Source: Sinotaia quadrata (Eukaryota > Mollusca > Gastropoda > Architaenioglossa > Viviparidae). Taken from it: 64,000 nt of DNA. Of this stretch, positions 48,920-61,009 are shown in pieces (position 1 is the first letter of the stretch; every line of letters starts with the position of its first letter). The stretch covers positions 28,967,564 through 29,031,563 of the forward strand of contig CM054177.1 in NCBI GenBank assembly GCA_028829895.1, given 5' to 3'. The notes beneath the pieces were generated by a model. It was not told where the DNA came from. It was given only the letters and a program-made list of their open reading frames with translations, and ran no database searches. Made by a program: the position numbers and the translations under genes.

Positions 48920-49400
48920 GTCTTCAAGTCCAACTAGAATCACAAGATCCATCTTAGTGACAAGACCACTAGAAACGCAATATCCATTAAAGTGGCTAGA
49001 CCACTGGAATGAAAAATCTGCTAGACTGACTGGACCACTAAACTATATCACTAGAATGGCAATATTCACCAGAGTGACTATACCTGCTAGAGTTACTAGA
49101 CCACCAAAACGACGAGCGCTACTAGAGTAACTAGACAACCAAAATGACAAGACTTACTAGAGGGGCTAGACAACCAAAATGACAAGACCTACTAGAGGGG
49201 CTAGACAACTAAAATGACAAGACCTACTAGAGGGGCTAGACAACTAAAATGACAAGACCTACTAGAGGGGCTAGACAACTAAAATGACAAGACCTAATAG
49301 AGGGGCTAGACCACTAAAATGGCAAGACCTACTAGAGGGGCTAGACCACTAAAATGACAAGACTCAGTGACTAGACCACTAAATTATAACACTAGAATGA
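48920..49400. repeat. minisatellite, 35-bp unit, uniform core with decayed flanks
   Basis: Units contain GGGGCTAGACAACTAAAATG and ACAAGACCTACTAGA. The left flank to 48920 keeps only GACTAGACCAC-like pieces. Confidence 0.93.
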
Positions 49401-49574
49401 AAAGATCAGGCATGTCACTGTTCTTTGTCATCGGGGCGGCTATGGATGTTTCATAAATGTCAGCATTGTATAAATATTATCAGTACAAGGAATGAGACAA
49501 ACTGAAAAGCTGAAAAGTACATGTTTCTAAAACATTCTAGATAGAAAGGCTTGGGTACAGGCGTGAGTGTTCGC

Positions 49575-49582
49575 GCGCTTTA

Positions 49583-49621
<39 letters not shown>

Positions 49622-49650
49622 TTTGGTAAGCAGTATGTGTGTGTGTGCAT
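49575..49650. repeat. (CA)n and (TG)n microsatellites
   Basis: (CA)n at 49584-49618 is followed by a short (GT)n, in inverted orientation to each other. Confidence 0.9.
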
Positions 49651-49947
49651 GTTTACCCTGCCGATGTTCAGTGTGTATAATTAGAAACACACACGGAGAT
49701 AAGGATACTTTCAGAGTCGTAGACAAACGTTGACCAGAAACAACGTTAAATTACTACTTAGGAAATTACATTCATCTCACTTTCTACATTAATAGGGTTT
49801 ATATTGTGGGGGTTCTAGTATTTTTTAAAAAGTCTTTTGAAAATGATGGCCAGAATGGGAAAATAGCAGTATATTATGTGCTAATTCCCGTCAGCAGGCC
49901 AATTATTTCAGTAGCGTCATTGTAAAGCGAAGAACGCAGCCGGTTTT

Positions 49948-49994
49948 GCAGCCAGACTTAGCCAGACTTAGCCAGACTTAGCCAGACTTAGCTC

Positions 49995-50027
<33 letters not shown>
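49948..50027. repeat. 10-bp repeat then (GATA)n
   Basis: GCCAGACTTA occurs four times in a row with part of a fifth, followed by seven GATA-type units. Confidence 0.95.
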
Positions 50028-50028
<1 letters not shown>

Positions 50029-51869
50029 GTGTGTCTGTTTCTGAGAGAGGGAGAGAAAACCATGACTATTTTGTATGAACGAGGCGTCGTCTCTTTCAGG
50101 AAATGTATCAAATGTATCATGACCAGAATCAGTAGTGGACGTTACTAATGAGTTTGACATCGATACAAACTTTGCCTGCTGTTTACTTAAAATAGACTGC
50201 CAACTGAATTATGCTAATTTATTTTAACTTGACAACTTAGATGTAACTGTTGTGCATTTAAAACTTATCTGTTGTGCATATTAAATTTGGCAGCTTGATA
50301 CACAATTCAACTGTTGTTTACTTATTGACAGACTTGATACGAACTCAGCTTGACAATAACGTAGCAAATTAGCTCACGCATATTTAAATTTGACAATTTG
50401 ATCCTCACTTACCTATTGTGATTTAAAATTTGACACCAGCTAGTTGAGTGCTAGGTTGTCATTTTAGATGCTAAGACACATACAAGGGCTCGTTGTGTAT
50501 TCGATAAAGTTATTTGATATATTTCAAGTACAACTATATATCGTTCGTGTGTTAATTACTTTCAAAACTGGCTGATGTGTTGTTCGGAAGATATTATACC
50601 AAAGTTGGTCTCGGTTGAGATTTTCAAAGGCTGTAAGAATCTTTAAAAATTTGCCATAAAAGCTTGTCAGGACATTTAAAAATCTGTAAGAATCTTTGAA
50701 AAGTTTAAGAACCTTTAAAAGGCTGCCAGAAGACTTAAAAAGTTGTCAGAACCTTGGAAAAGCCGTAAGAATATTTACAATTAGTAACATTCAAATTGTA
50801 GGCTAAATGGATGGGCATTGTTTGAGTTTTGTTTAGGGTGCAATTGTTGAATCTGTCGTTAGCATTGACATGCTCGTACAACATGCAACACACACAAACT
50901 GCACTGATCGTTAACGACCCTCAACACTGAAGGAACACATCAAACACTCGACAAATAAAACAAACGACTCATACATGACAAAACAAGTTTTCAGGAAAAG
51001 ACATTTTCTGCCCGCTATGCTAAATATTTGTCTGTGGGCTCGGCTTTTCCTTGCTAGAGATAAGTTTATCTCTACAGTCTGTTATTGTTCATTATAATCT
51101 GTTATTTTCTGTATAAGAGGACAAGCTACTTGTCAAGGATAATTATAGCTACCTCATTAAAAGGAATTGCAGTATGATTTTGAATCTCCCACTTAGTACA
51201 GTGTCGATTCGGGCTAGGATGTTGACCTATTTTAGACGTAACTCTGCAAGCTGCAAGAACTCTCTCCCCAAATCTGCCGATGTATGGGTGGGTGCCAACG
51301 ATTGCTTGGCGGGGCAGAGCAAAAACATGAACAGCAACAAGTTACCATTATATCATGCTAGAGGAGCTGACGTGTACTGTGATACTGTGCCTTCAGGCTT
51401 AACTGTCGACCCCAATGAGCATTTGCCTATGTGTTTTGTTAGTTTAGGAGTCATGACAACGTGAAGTCTGTGTTGTTATGCTGTGCCATACCTTATATTC
51501 TTCAAGTCGAGAACGTATCTGCTTGTGGATTACATCTGTAATGACCATCAGACTTTGAATTCCCAGTGAACAAGAGGCTGCTTCTTACTGTCGTCTGTAA
51601 GTTCTGGGTGTTGCAACCGTGGGAAGGACGGCTGACTTGAGTGACTGGCCTGAGTCGGACTTTTTAAAAAGCATCTGCATCCGATATTAATTAATTGGTG
51701 CCAACCGAGTGTAACGTATTTGGTAAAGTGACCTGAAAGTAATGTTTGGTGAAGTGACCTATGTTTGTTTGACAGTCCACTCAAGTGTAATATTTGTAAA
51801 GTGACCTATTTTTGTTTGGCAGTCCACTCAAGTGTAGCATTTGGTAAAGTAACGTGTTGTTTGAGGGTC
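50028..51869. other. mostly unique spacer, no gene assigned
   Basis: Loosely repeated TTTAAAATTTGACA-like segments occur at 50180-50440, and 30-bp AAGAATCTTTAAAA-like units at 50620-50780. A 96-aa + frame at 51174-51464 is free of repeats but has no recognisable features. Confidence 0.5.
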
Positions 51870-52115
51870 AGTGAATGTGGTGTCATGGTATTTATCTATT
51901 GACGAAATAGTTAGTGTGGTGTTGTGGTATTTATCTATTGACGAAATAGTTAGTGTGGTGTTGTGGTATTTATCTATTGACGAAATAGTTAGTGTGGTGT
52001 TGTGGTATTTATCTATTGACGAAATAGTTAGTGTGGTGTTGTGGTATTTATCTATTGACGAAATAGTTAGTGTGGTGTCGTGGTATTTATCTATTGACGA
52101 AATAGTGAGTGTGGT
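51870..52115. repeat. minisatellite, 39-bp unit, about 6 copies
   Basis: Units contain GTGGTATTTATCTATTGACG and AAATAGTTAGTGT. As 39 is a multiple of three, both strands stay open (13-aa repeats); not counted as genes. Decayed units continue to about 52430. Confidence 0.95.
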
Positions 52116-52859
52116 GTTTGTGACGAATTGCATAGTGTCGCGTTTGGCAGGTGAACAATTATTGGTGACGTAACACGTAAGTCTATTTGGCAGGTGAACA
52201 ATTATTGGTGAGGTAACACGTAGGTCTATTTGGCTGGTGGTGTCCGTCTGGTGTCCGTCACGAGAGTAGTTGTGTCTAGTAACATGTGAGTGTGGTATTG
52301 TGGAATTTATCTGTTGATGAAATTGAGTGCGGTGATTTATGACCAATGGGAATTGTGTTTTTCTTGTAACGAATTGTGAATGATGTTTTACTATTGACGA
52401 AATAAGAGTGGTGCTGTCTAATGAACAAACGAGAGTAATATTTGTCTAGTGGGGACTGAAGCTGGTATTTGGGATAAGTGGTCGGTCTATTGTGGTCTTT
52501 GTGTGGAATCTAGTTTGGTGTTTGAGGACGAAAGTGGGCAGTGCTTGATGTCCAGTGCGACGAATGAGTTTGTGACTGGTGGCCAGTGCGTGTACCTTTT
52601 ACAGAACGTGTTTCTTGTATATCATAGTCAGATAGCGAGATCAGCTGTTAGAATCGTGCTACTACAGACAAGACTAAAACTATGTGTTCTGTCAACAATT
52701 TGACTGTAGTGACATTGTTATATGGTCGAGACAGGATAGGGAACAGTTAAGAATTAGTGACATTTGTGTCTTGTGAACTTTTCATAAACATTAAATTAAT
52801 AGGACAAAGAACAGTAGTTACTTACAACATGTTTCCAACACTGACTTCACCACATACTG

Positions 52860-53369
52860 AGGACAGGGCAAGACTTGGAGTTACTTAGAACAATTTATTA
52901 TGTACAGGAAAAGACTTGGAGTTAGAACAATCTATTATAGACAGGCAAGGAATTAGAGTTAAATGATGCCATCATATACTATAGATTGACAAGGACTTGG
53001 AGTTATTGACATTTTTCGTCTAGTTACGTCATCATACCTTATAAACAAAATAAGGTTTAAATAAAATAAGTGGTTACTAAAAACAGTTTTGTTCTAGTGA
53101 CGTCATCATATAGCATAAGCAGAATAAGGAAATGGAGTTATTGACAATTGTGTTCTAGTGACGTCATCATATACTATTGATAATTTTGTTCTAGTGACTT
53201 TCTTTAGTATAGATTGGACAAACAATCTGAACTGCTGACCATTTTTTCCTACTGACTTCATCAAATACTAAGGACAAGACAAGGAATTGGAATTCCTGAC
53301 AACAATCTAAAAGAGACAAGACAAGGAATTGGAGTTACTGACAACAATCTGTCCTAGTGACGTCATATG
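52860..53369. repeat. CRE-bearing tandem repeat, left part, about 63-bp unit
   Basis: Units contain GACAAGGAATTGGAGTTA and CTAGTGACGTCATCATATAC. Perfect TGACGTCA palindromes occur at 53098, 53159 and 53358, with decayed versions elsewhere. The array resumes after the hAT element. Confidence 0.9.
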
Positions 53370-53377
53370 CTGTAGAC

Positions 53378-55333
53378 CAGGAGTCAGGGAACTTGGGGGG
53401 GGGGGGGGTATTTTCCAAAATCTATTTGTGTTGAAATGAAATTACCCCCAGATTTCAAAGTAAACTTGCTCTTAAAATGAAGAATAACTGCTTTCTAAGT
53501 CAAAACTTAATAAAGTCAACGCTCTCTAAGTCAAGACTTAAGAAAGTCAACGCTCTCTAAGTCAAGACTTAAGAAGCCACACATGTCCGAAGACTAGCAC
53601 GCATACACAATTAATAAAAAGGATTAAAGAACTGAAGAATTTTATTCAAACATTTCCACTTCAGGTTTTGTAAAGATAGTGCTGTTTCATCTTTGATAAG
53701 CAATATCCATATTAGGGCTTTTGATGTTAGAGCGACTTGGATGCTGTCCTCGGGGTCCAACCGATTTCTGTATTTTGTTTTCAAGTTCTTGGAAACAAAA
53801 AAAAAAATACCAAACAAAAAGTTCTTAATGGGAAAAATCCTTGTTCCACAAGGTAGGTTTTTGTAAAAGGCAGCAGCATTATTTTGTTCCTTCTTCATGT
53901 ACAATTTTAAAAGCTTTTGCAGATTTTTTAAAAACCAAAACGATGAGAGATCTGTCTTGTTCTGAAATCTATGCATAGTTTACTGTTGGACCGAAGTTCA
54001 AGAAGTTCCTCTGCCAATCCTTCAGTTTTTTCAAGCACTTCAGCAAGTTGACAGTGAAGGGATTTACAACCCAACTGGTAGTATTTGAATAAAACCCCGG
54101 AAAGTAATCAGAGAACAGTTCTATGAGTTTGTTCAGATGCCTTGTAACTGACTCCTTGATGCCACAAAGACTGAGATCTTCACAATCTTCCAAAACCTCT
54201 GTTAGGTTTGGAAAGGCGGCCATCTTGTTTAGTTTCACTTTTTGGTTCCAGTAAAAAGGCTTTGATCCAAATGCTGAAATCTTTTCTCTTGCTATAAAGA
54301 CATTGATGTTTTTCACTTGCAATTCCTTGTTCAGTGAATTCACATGCTCAAAATGTCAGCTAAATATGCCAAATGTGCAAACTAAGTGAAGGTTCTCAAC
54401 TTATCTGCAAGGTATGCTTTTCATCTTTTTAAGACTTTTATTTCAGATCTGAGAGCCTACACTCAATTCAAAACAAAGCCCGTTCATTTCAGTATGAAAA
54501 AGGAAGCCTCCCCTTCCAATCTTCACATAATTCGCAAATAGCCGCGTGTTTATGCATGCCCTTTGACAGCATTGACAATATTGTTTACATAATTCATGAC
54601 AGCTTCCAGTTCAGGTTCCAACTGCTTCACAAGCAACGCCTTGCGATAGATCACACAGTGGATAACTTCAATTTTGGGATTCTGCTTTTTTGGCCAAAGC
54701 TGAAAAGCCACTAACATGACCCAACGTGGCTGGAGCTCCATCAACCGACACACCAATACAGTCTTCCCACTTTAAATCAACACTTGGTATACATCCACAT
54801 CAATTTCACGAGCTCTGAGAGAAAAACAGAACATTTCTTCTTTAATTGCATCAGAACCTCTGTATCGAACATACACCATCAGCTGACAATTGCTACTGAC
54901 ATTTGTGATTTGAAGAAATCACTTATTCCCTCGCATTTCTGTTAGGGCGGAAATTATCTTTTGCAAAACTCTTGCAGTAATTGCAAACATAGCTCAAAGT
55001 ACTTTCATAAGATTACGTCATCACCAAAAATCAAATATTGGAAACCGACTGATCTAGCATGCTCTTAGTCAGGAATCAAGATCATAAATGATATTTTTAA
55101 GGACTAGCCGAAGTGGCGTGATTAATAAAGCCATGAGACTTAATTATCAAGGGGCGTTGATTTTATAAATGTATGAATTTATTGTTGATCTATTAAAATT
55201 GAGGGTGGTGGGGGGTGGTGAAACAATTAATAAGCGAATGAGTTCGATGACCTCACAATACTTGTATATATTTTTTAGCCTTCAGTACCCCCCACGTTTT
55301 CATTTTTACCCCATTTGGGTTTACAGACCCCTG
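53378..55333 (-). mobile_element. hAT-superfamily DNA transposon, ZBED5/FAM200 type, decayed, with TIRs and TSD
   Basis: The element is 1956 bp. Its left end starts CAGGAGTCAGGGAAC and its right end, read on the minus strand, starts CAGGGGTCTGTAAAC (11 of 15 identical). These ends fit hAT terminal repeats. The 8 bp outside each end are CTGTAGAC (53370-53377) and CTATAGAC (55334-55341), a target-site duplication with one mismatch. The inside carries a transposase-like gene on the minus strand, broken by frameshifts and stops. A run of 13 G near the left end and small repeats at 53480-53575 are inside it. It inserted into a tandem array found on both sides. Confidence 0.88.
53636..54960 (-). 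pseudogene. hAT (ZBED5/FAM200-like) transposase remnant
   Basis: Minus-strand fragments in different frames resemble the transposase-derived ZBED5/FAM200 proteins. From 5' to 3' they are: the motif CIGVSVDGAPATLG near 54765-54720, IHCVIYRKALLVKQLEPELE near 54630 (family pattern CxxHREALA), a decayed FLFHTEM stretch, NSLNKELQVKNINVF near 54330, a long helical region to about 53970, and KTKYRNRLDPE near 53770, which matches the conserved C-terminal dimerisation segment (K.RNRL). At least two frame changes and several stops separate these pieces. The N-terminal BED zinc finger is missing. A functional protein is not expected. Confidence 0.85.
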
Positions 55334-55341
55334 CTATAGAC

Positions 55342-55480
55342 GGACAAGGAATTGGAGTACTAATAACATTTCTATCCTAGTGACGTCATCATATACTATA
55401 GACAGGACAAGGAATTGGAGTTACTGACAACAGTACTGCTCTAGTGACGTCATCATATAACAGAGACAGAAAGAGAAAGA
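55342..55480. repeat. CRE-bearing tandem repeat, right part
   Basis: This continues the array interrupted by the hAT insertion. Perfect TGACGTCA occurs at 55381-55388 and 55445-55452. Confidence 0.92.
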
Positions 55481-55977
55481 ACTGAGATTTAATTTATTAG
55501 TTATGTGCCAAAACCCTTGAAAAAAATTCAGGTCTCAGGTAACTCCTCAGGGAAAAATTACTATATCTACGAAGCATATTTTTTAATTAATCAAGATCTT
55601 TTAGGAGAACCCCTTTAGAGCAACCTCTCTTAGAACCCAGATTGAGAAACTGTGCTGTATTGACTCTAACGTATGTGATACAAACGAGTTATTGATGTTC
55701 TCATCAGTTTTGCATTACAGCTGATATAGGGAGAACAATAAATATCGTGAAGAAGAAAAAGAACAGTGTTGACGACGACAGTGATGATGGCATCAGACAC
55801 GTCAAATTAAACAAGTTCATTCATGAACAATTTCAATATTTATTTTCAAATTTTTTTTAAAACCTCTGTTTTTGGGTTTTCACCAGTTTCGACCCCACTT
55901 TGTTTAATGCAATTTACTAAATGTTTACATAGATATAAAATATTGTCATCTGTACATAAAATAAGATGAAGAAGAAA

Positions 55978-56001
55978 CAGAGAGAGAGAGAGAGAGGGAG
56001 G

Positions 56002-56041
<40 letters not shown>
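55978..56041. repeat. (GA)n microsatellite
   Basis: About 30 GA units with a GGGAGG interruption. Confidence 0.97.
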
Positions 56042-56043
<2 letters not shown>

Positions 56044-56186
56044 AGAAACTGAAAAACAAAGCCGTCTTAAGAGACAATACAAAACTTGTATGATCAGGTG
56101 TGTTTTGTTTCTTTTTATTTAAAAAAATATTTTGCGATCTTAAGAGAATGACCTCAAGACTGAAAAATTCAAGTCAATCGACCTTG

Positions 56187-56497
56187 ATGAGTTGCTTGTA
56201 GCTGTGTCCACAGTTTTGCTTTAAAGGACTAGTCCTTAGTTATGAAAGCGTTGCTTGAAGCTGTGTCCACAGTGTTCTTTAAAGACTAGACCTTGGTTAG
56301 TTATAAAAGCGTTGCTTGAAGCTGTGTCCACAGTGTTGCTTTAAAGACTAGTCCTTGGTTAGTTATGAAAGCGTTGCTTGTAGCTGTGTCCACAGTGTTG
56401 CTTTAAAGGACTAGTCCTTAGTTATGAAAGCGTTGCTTGAAGCTGTGTCCACAGTGTTGCTTTAAAGACTAGTCCTTAGTTAGTTATGAAAGCGTTG
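56187..56497. repeat. minisatellite, 62-bp unit, 5 copies
   Basis: Units contain GCGTTGCTTGAAGCTGTGTC and TTTAAAGACTAGTCCTTGG, with 4-8 bp indels between copies. Confidence 0.95.
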
Positions 56498-56659
56498 GTC
56501 AAATAGCCATTCACCTGCATATTTAAGAGAAATCTTAATTTATTTTTTGAAATATACAGGCTTTATTATTTTATCAGAAGATGTATCCTGTACACGTTTT
56601 TACAAGAGTTTGAAGTAGGTAGTAAGGCTTAATACTGGACTTTAAACTAGTCGTTCGGT

Positions 56660-56840
56660 CTAACTGTTCTAAGAGACACAACTAAGTGAAGACAAGGGGT
56701 ACATGATACGGGATAGAAGGGTAAGAGTTGTGAGACAAACAACTAAGAGGTGACAGGGTACGGGATAGAGAAGTGAAGGTAAGAATTGTGAGACAGACAA
56801 CTAAGTGGAGACAGGATTACACGGGTAGATGGGTAAGAGC
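56660..56840. repeat. tandem repeat, about 55-60 bp unit, 3 copies
   Basis: GAGACAAACAACTAAG and GGGTACGGGATAGA-like segments recur with variation. Confidence 0.8.
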
Positions 56841-57104
56841 TAGGGCCTGAGTCGTGCCAATCATAAACGGTTTTAATTCACGGAATCTCTCTTTTATTGA
56901 TCACTCAATTTATGCCTGAAAAAAAAAGCCATCCGCAGACACTTATCTAATGCATGTCGAATGGATAATCAATATCTGTGATTTACAATTATTTTTCTTC
57001 TTATTGATGACAAATAAAGTCTCACTCGATTTACTTGCTAAAAGATTTATGAGATTAAATTGACTTAAAATGTGCTTATAAAGCTACTCTTTGGAACAGT
57101 AACA

Positions 57105-57560
57105 AAATTATACATATATATTACACTTTAAAAGTGCTTATAATGTTACCTATGTATACGAGGTGTATACATACATATATATTACACTTTAAAAGTGCTT
57201 ATAATGTTACCTATGTATACGAGGTGTATACATGTATATTGAAGACATTAACTGAATCAAAAATAATGCCACTTATACGTTCTTATAACAACATTACTGA
57301 ACTTGAAAGCCCTATGCATGAATATAATAGATATTAATTGTGTACTCGTACAAATAATTATTATGTCTCTTATATAACAACATTACTGAACTTGAAAGCC
57401 CTATGCATGAATATAAAAGATATTAATTGTGTACTCGTACAAATACTTATTATGCCTCTTGTATAACAACATTACTGAACTTGAAAGCCCTATGCATGAA
57501 TATAAAAGATATTAATTGTATACTCGTACAAATACTTATTATGCCTCTTATATGCGCAGT
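57105..57560. repeat. two tandem repeats, 55-bp (x2) and about 88-bp (x3)
   Basis: TTTAAAAGTGCTTATAATGT with ACGAGGTGTATACAT occurs twice. Then CATTACTGAACTTGAAAGCC with CGTACAAATA occurs three times. Confidence 0.93.
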
Positions 57561-57639
57561 ATTTGAAAGTCAAACGTCATTCTTATTGTTCTTGTCGGTA
57601 TGTGAATACCAAAGACGTGTACTTTAAAAAAAACAAACA

Positions 57640-58175
57640 ACCCTGAATATATATTAAAGGTGTCACTTATTTGTACTAATATCCTAATAGGTATGTGTAT
57701 TTAAAACAACTTGAATATATATTAAAGGTACACTTATTTTTACTAATATACTACAGGCATATGTACTTAAAACAACTTGAATGCATATTAAAGGTAACAC
57801 TTGTTTTTGTTAATATACTAACAGGAATGTGTACTTAATTTGAATATATATTAAAGGTAACATTTATATATTTTTACTAATATACTGCAGGCACGTGTAT
57901 TTATAACAACTTGAATATATATTAAAGGTAACATTTTATATTTTTACTAATATACTGCAGGCATGTGTATTTATAACAACTTGAATATATATTTTTACTA
58001 ATATATGTACATAAGTGTATATTAAAGATCACTTATCTACAGTCATAAACTACATGGATATGTAGAACTTAAAAAGAACTTAAGTGTATAGTAAAGGTCA
58101 CTTATCTATAGTTACACTACAGGGATATGTACTTAATTAAAAAGAACTTGAGTATATATTAAAGGCACGTATAAC
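57640..58175. repeat. minisatellite, about 65-bp unit, about 8 copies
   Basis: Units contain ACTTGAATATATATTAAAGG and TTTTACTAATATACTGCAGG; the right end is decayed. Confidence 0.9.
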
Positions 58176-58449
58176 CGTAAACCGTTCTGCGATTAAAACT
58201 AAAATAATTGATATACATGCTTATTAAAAGCAACATATCAAAGGAAGCCTTCAGTTTTATCTTTAACTTAAATTCAAGAAAAACACACCGAGGTTTTGCC
58301 AATTTTCGCTAACCTACATCTTTTCCGAAAGCTATCTCTTGACGTTGGCAGTTAGTCTGACGGAAGCGCTCCGATTCAAGTTTTGCTCAGGTTATAATAC
58401 TTCTTTAAAAAAAATTGTTACGTTTTTTTCATTTCTCTTTCAACTGTAG

Positions 58450-58702
58450 TGTTGTTCAGCTGCCATCTTTCTTGTTTTTTATATATTTTATTTGACTGCC
58501 TCTGCAGGCAGCCTCTAGGTTTGCCTCGAAAGGGTTCACTGAACATTTCTTAACGCAGCCTTCTCTTCTTCGCTGTATTTGTAGAAGCTGAGCGCGTTCA
58601 TACTGATGTGGTGCCCGCACTCACTGAGGCGCGCAAATCTCCACAACTCGAACTAGACGCACCGACTTGAAAACTCGTTTCCAGCAAAAACAGTGCCGCA
58701 GA
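58450..58702 (+). promoter_or_regulatory. candidate promoter and 5' UTR of the polyQ gene
   Basis: The stretch is GC- and CpG-richer than its surroundings from about 58550 on (for example GAGGCGCGCAAA). It directly precedes the ATG at 58703. A short perfect hairpin (CTGCCTCTGCAGGCAG) lies at 58497-58512. No clear TATA box is at a suitable distance. Confidence 0.35.
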
Positions 58703-59086
58703 ATGGAAGCAGCACCTTATGACAACGTGGAATTCGGCCCTACCCTGGGAGGTCGTAAACCGGGCACCGGGACGTGGCCAGGACCCTTAGGGCAGCAGCA
58801 GCAACAACAACAGCAACAACATTCCTCCCGCATACTGTTGCACCAGCCACAGACTTTGCAGACCAAGGATCGGACGGGGCTAGGGGGGCCGAGGTTAGCC
58901 CCTCTGGAGGAGAGCCTCGAGACTCCTGAGTCACACGACCAACGCATGCAGGCCGTCACGCAACAAGCATCTTCCATTACATCTTCTACAACGACTACTT
59001 CACACGTGCCACAGTCTGGTTTTGTTGGCGGGGGGTTCAGTGGGAGTAGCTGTGTTGCGGGTTCCACCCCTTCCTCTAACAATGCG
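58703..59086 (+). CDS. unidentified polyglutamine-containing protein, first coding exon (gene continues past the window)
   Basis: I do not recognise this protein. The ATG at 58703 opens a 128-codon frame ending exactly at a strong splice donor (GCG followed by GTAAGTTC at 59087), phase 0. The protein begins MEAAPYDNVEFGPTLGGRK, has nine Gln at about residues 31-39 in mixed CAG and CAA codons, and then a Pro/Ser/Thr/Gly-rich, low-complexity tail ending SSNNA. No membrane segment, signal peptide or folded domain is visible, as expected for a disordered N-terminus of a channel, receptor or regulator. The exon is much more GC-rich than its surroundings, and the upstream 200 bp are CpG-rich. An upstream in-frame TTG at 58667 extends the frame but has no ATG. 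No following exon was found before 64000. Confidence 0.7.
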
Positions 59087-59637
59087 GTAAGTTCAATGGA
59101 ATGTGTGTGCTACTTTTTGTTGTTGTTGTTGGTCTGTTCATGCTTCGTGTCGGTCCGTGGCTAAGTTCTGTGTGAAGAGAAATTGAGGTCTGTGAGTTCA
59201 TATTTGTTGTTTGTTGTTCGCTTATACATTTTGACAGTGCCTGCAACTACTGTAATACTATGAAAACGTTTCACTGTAACATTGTAACATCAGGTAGTGT
59301 ATGGCTCTCTTCACGAAGTCGTTTGTATTCGTACCAGCGGAGAGGAGAAATATTTTTTTAAATTCTAGCTGCCGTTTGCATAGCAACATCATCCATCAGC
59401 TCGTAAAGTAACAAATCTTGTGCATTTTTATGGATGACTGAAAAAGTGGTCTGTATCGCTCCCTGTGTACGGCCATGTGTTTGTCCGTGTGTTTGAATGT
59501 AGCACAGTTCTAGAACAAGTGCAGTCAGCCGTTCGTTCGTTGCTTGCGGCGCGTGCACAGCAGTTGTACTTGACCTTCAGATAGAGAGATGGTCCCCATC
59601 CAGGCATGAACCAAACGCCATTTCGTGGAATATTTCA
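59087..59637 (+). other. start of intron 1 of the polyQ gene
   Basis: The stretch follows the GTAAGT donor at 59087 and holds no repeat or exon that I can identify. The frame running through the donor soon ends at 59164. Confidence 0.55.
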
Positions 59638-60096
59638 TTAGGAAGCACACAGTGCCAGAACACACGGTAGATAATGTCACTAGAAAGCACATAGTGCCAG
59701 AACAACGGTAGATAATGTCACTAGAAAGCACATAGTGCCAGAACAACGGTAGATAATGTCACTAGAAAGCACACAGTGCCAGAACACACGGTAGATAATG
59801 TCACTAGAAAGCACATAGTGCCAGAACAACGGTAGATAATGTCACTAGAAAGCACATAGTGCCAGAACAACGGTAGATAATGTCACTAGAAAGCACATAG
59901 TGCCAGAACACACGGTAGATAATGTCACTAGAAAGCACACAGTGCCAGAACACACGGTAGATAATGTCACTAGAAAGCACATAGTGCCAGAACACACGGT
60001 AGATAATGTCACTAGAAAGCACATAGTGCCAGAACACACGGTAGATAATGTCACTAGAAAGCACATAGTGCCAGAACACACGGTAGATAATGTCAC
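59638..60096. repeat. minisatellite with alternating 41/42-bp units, about 11 copies
   Basis: Units contain AAAGCACATAGTGCCAGAAC and GGTAGATAATGTCACT. Two sub-types differ by one base (AACAACGG and AACACACGG) and appear in blocks, hinting at multi-unit duplication. Confidence 0.96.
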
Positions 60097-60204
60097 TCTG
60101 AAGTAGAAAACCGCTCGTATCGAAAAAATCTTTTATGTAGGTATGTGTGAAGTGTATGTGCGAGTGTGGTGTGGTGTTTATATGTAAGTGTGTGATATAT
60201 ATGT

Positions 60205-60207
<3 letters not shown>

Positions 60208-60243
<36 letters not shown>
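60208..60243. repeat. (TG)n microsatellite
   Basis: About 18 TG units. Confidence 0.95.
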
Positions 60244-60247
<4 letters not shown>

Positions 60248-61009
60248 GAATGAAAGGTTGGGAGGTTAAGACAGTAACTGACAATTTGATAACTTCGGTA
60301 TAACAATTTTGTCGGAGATGCTTCGGTTACAACATAGTGATAATCCTTTCAGCATATACACAATGTCAGAACTCGTTTTAAAAATCTACATTTATTTCCT
60401 GTTGTAACGTACCGCATTTGTCTACTATTTATAACTGGAACAACATCTCTTTCCATTGCACGAATGGGCACAGTGCACTCACCCAAACACTTTTTTTCCT
60501 GATACGAGTTTTGCATTTAATAACAACTATATTAAAACAAGGGAGGAAATATAGAAAATCAGTAAAGAGTGTAAGGGAGATAATACATAATGTACTTCAT
60601 CTGCGTGTTTCGCTCGGGTCACGATAACCTTCCTGGTTCAACAAAGTATGTGTACAAAGTGCGCATGTGTTGTGTGGTCACTGGAACTGTATCACGCGCT
60701 GCCATACTAGCATTCCCACTACCACCCTCCCACCCACCCAACACTCATTCTTACACCGACATGCATCCTTGGTTGTACGGTGCGCGAGTGGTTTGAATTA
60801 CAGATACCTGCAAATTAGCTCAGTAAAAGTTATCTCTCAAGTCATGTCTTATTATTAAGAGAATATAAGAGAATAATCTGAAAAAAATGACTATTGGAAC
60901 TCTTGAGTACCTAATTTGCTTTTGAAAGTGTTTTCAGAGTACGAAAGATAAATTATTAATAAAAAATAGTTACTTTTTCCTTGGTGCTATAATGTCTGTA
61001 TTTAAAGTG
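60244..61009. other. spacer without a gene
   Basis: No repeat or supported coding region; presumed intron of the polyQ gene. Confidence 0.5.

Noticed and set aside
51174..51464. A 96-aa + frame free of repeats
   Set aside because: No family features, no splice signals at sensible places and no neighbour context; kept only as a note.
51828..52346. A 172-aa minus frame and a 100-aa + frame over the same DNA
   Set aside because: Both strands are open because the 39-bp unit lacks stops; this points to the repeat, not to coding.
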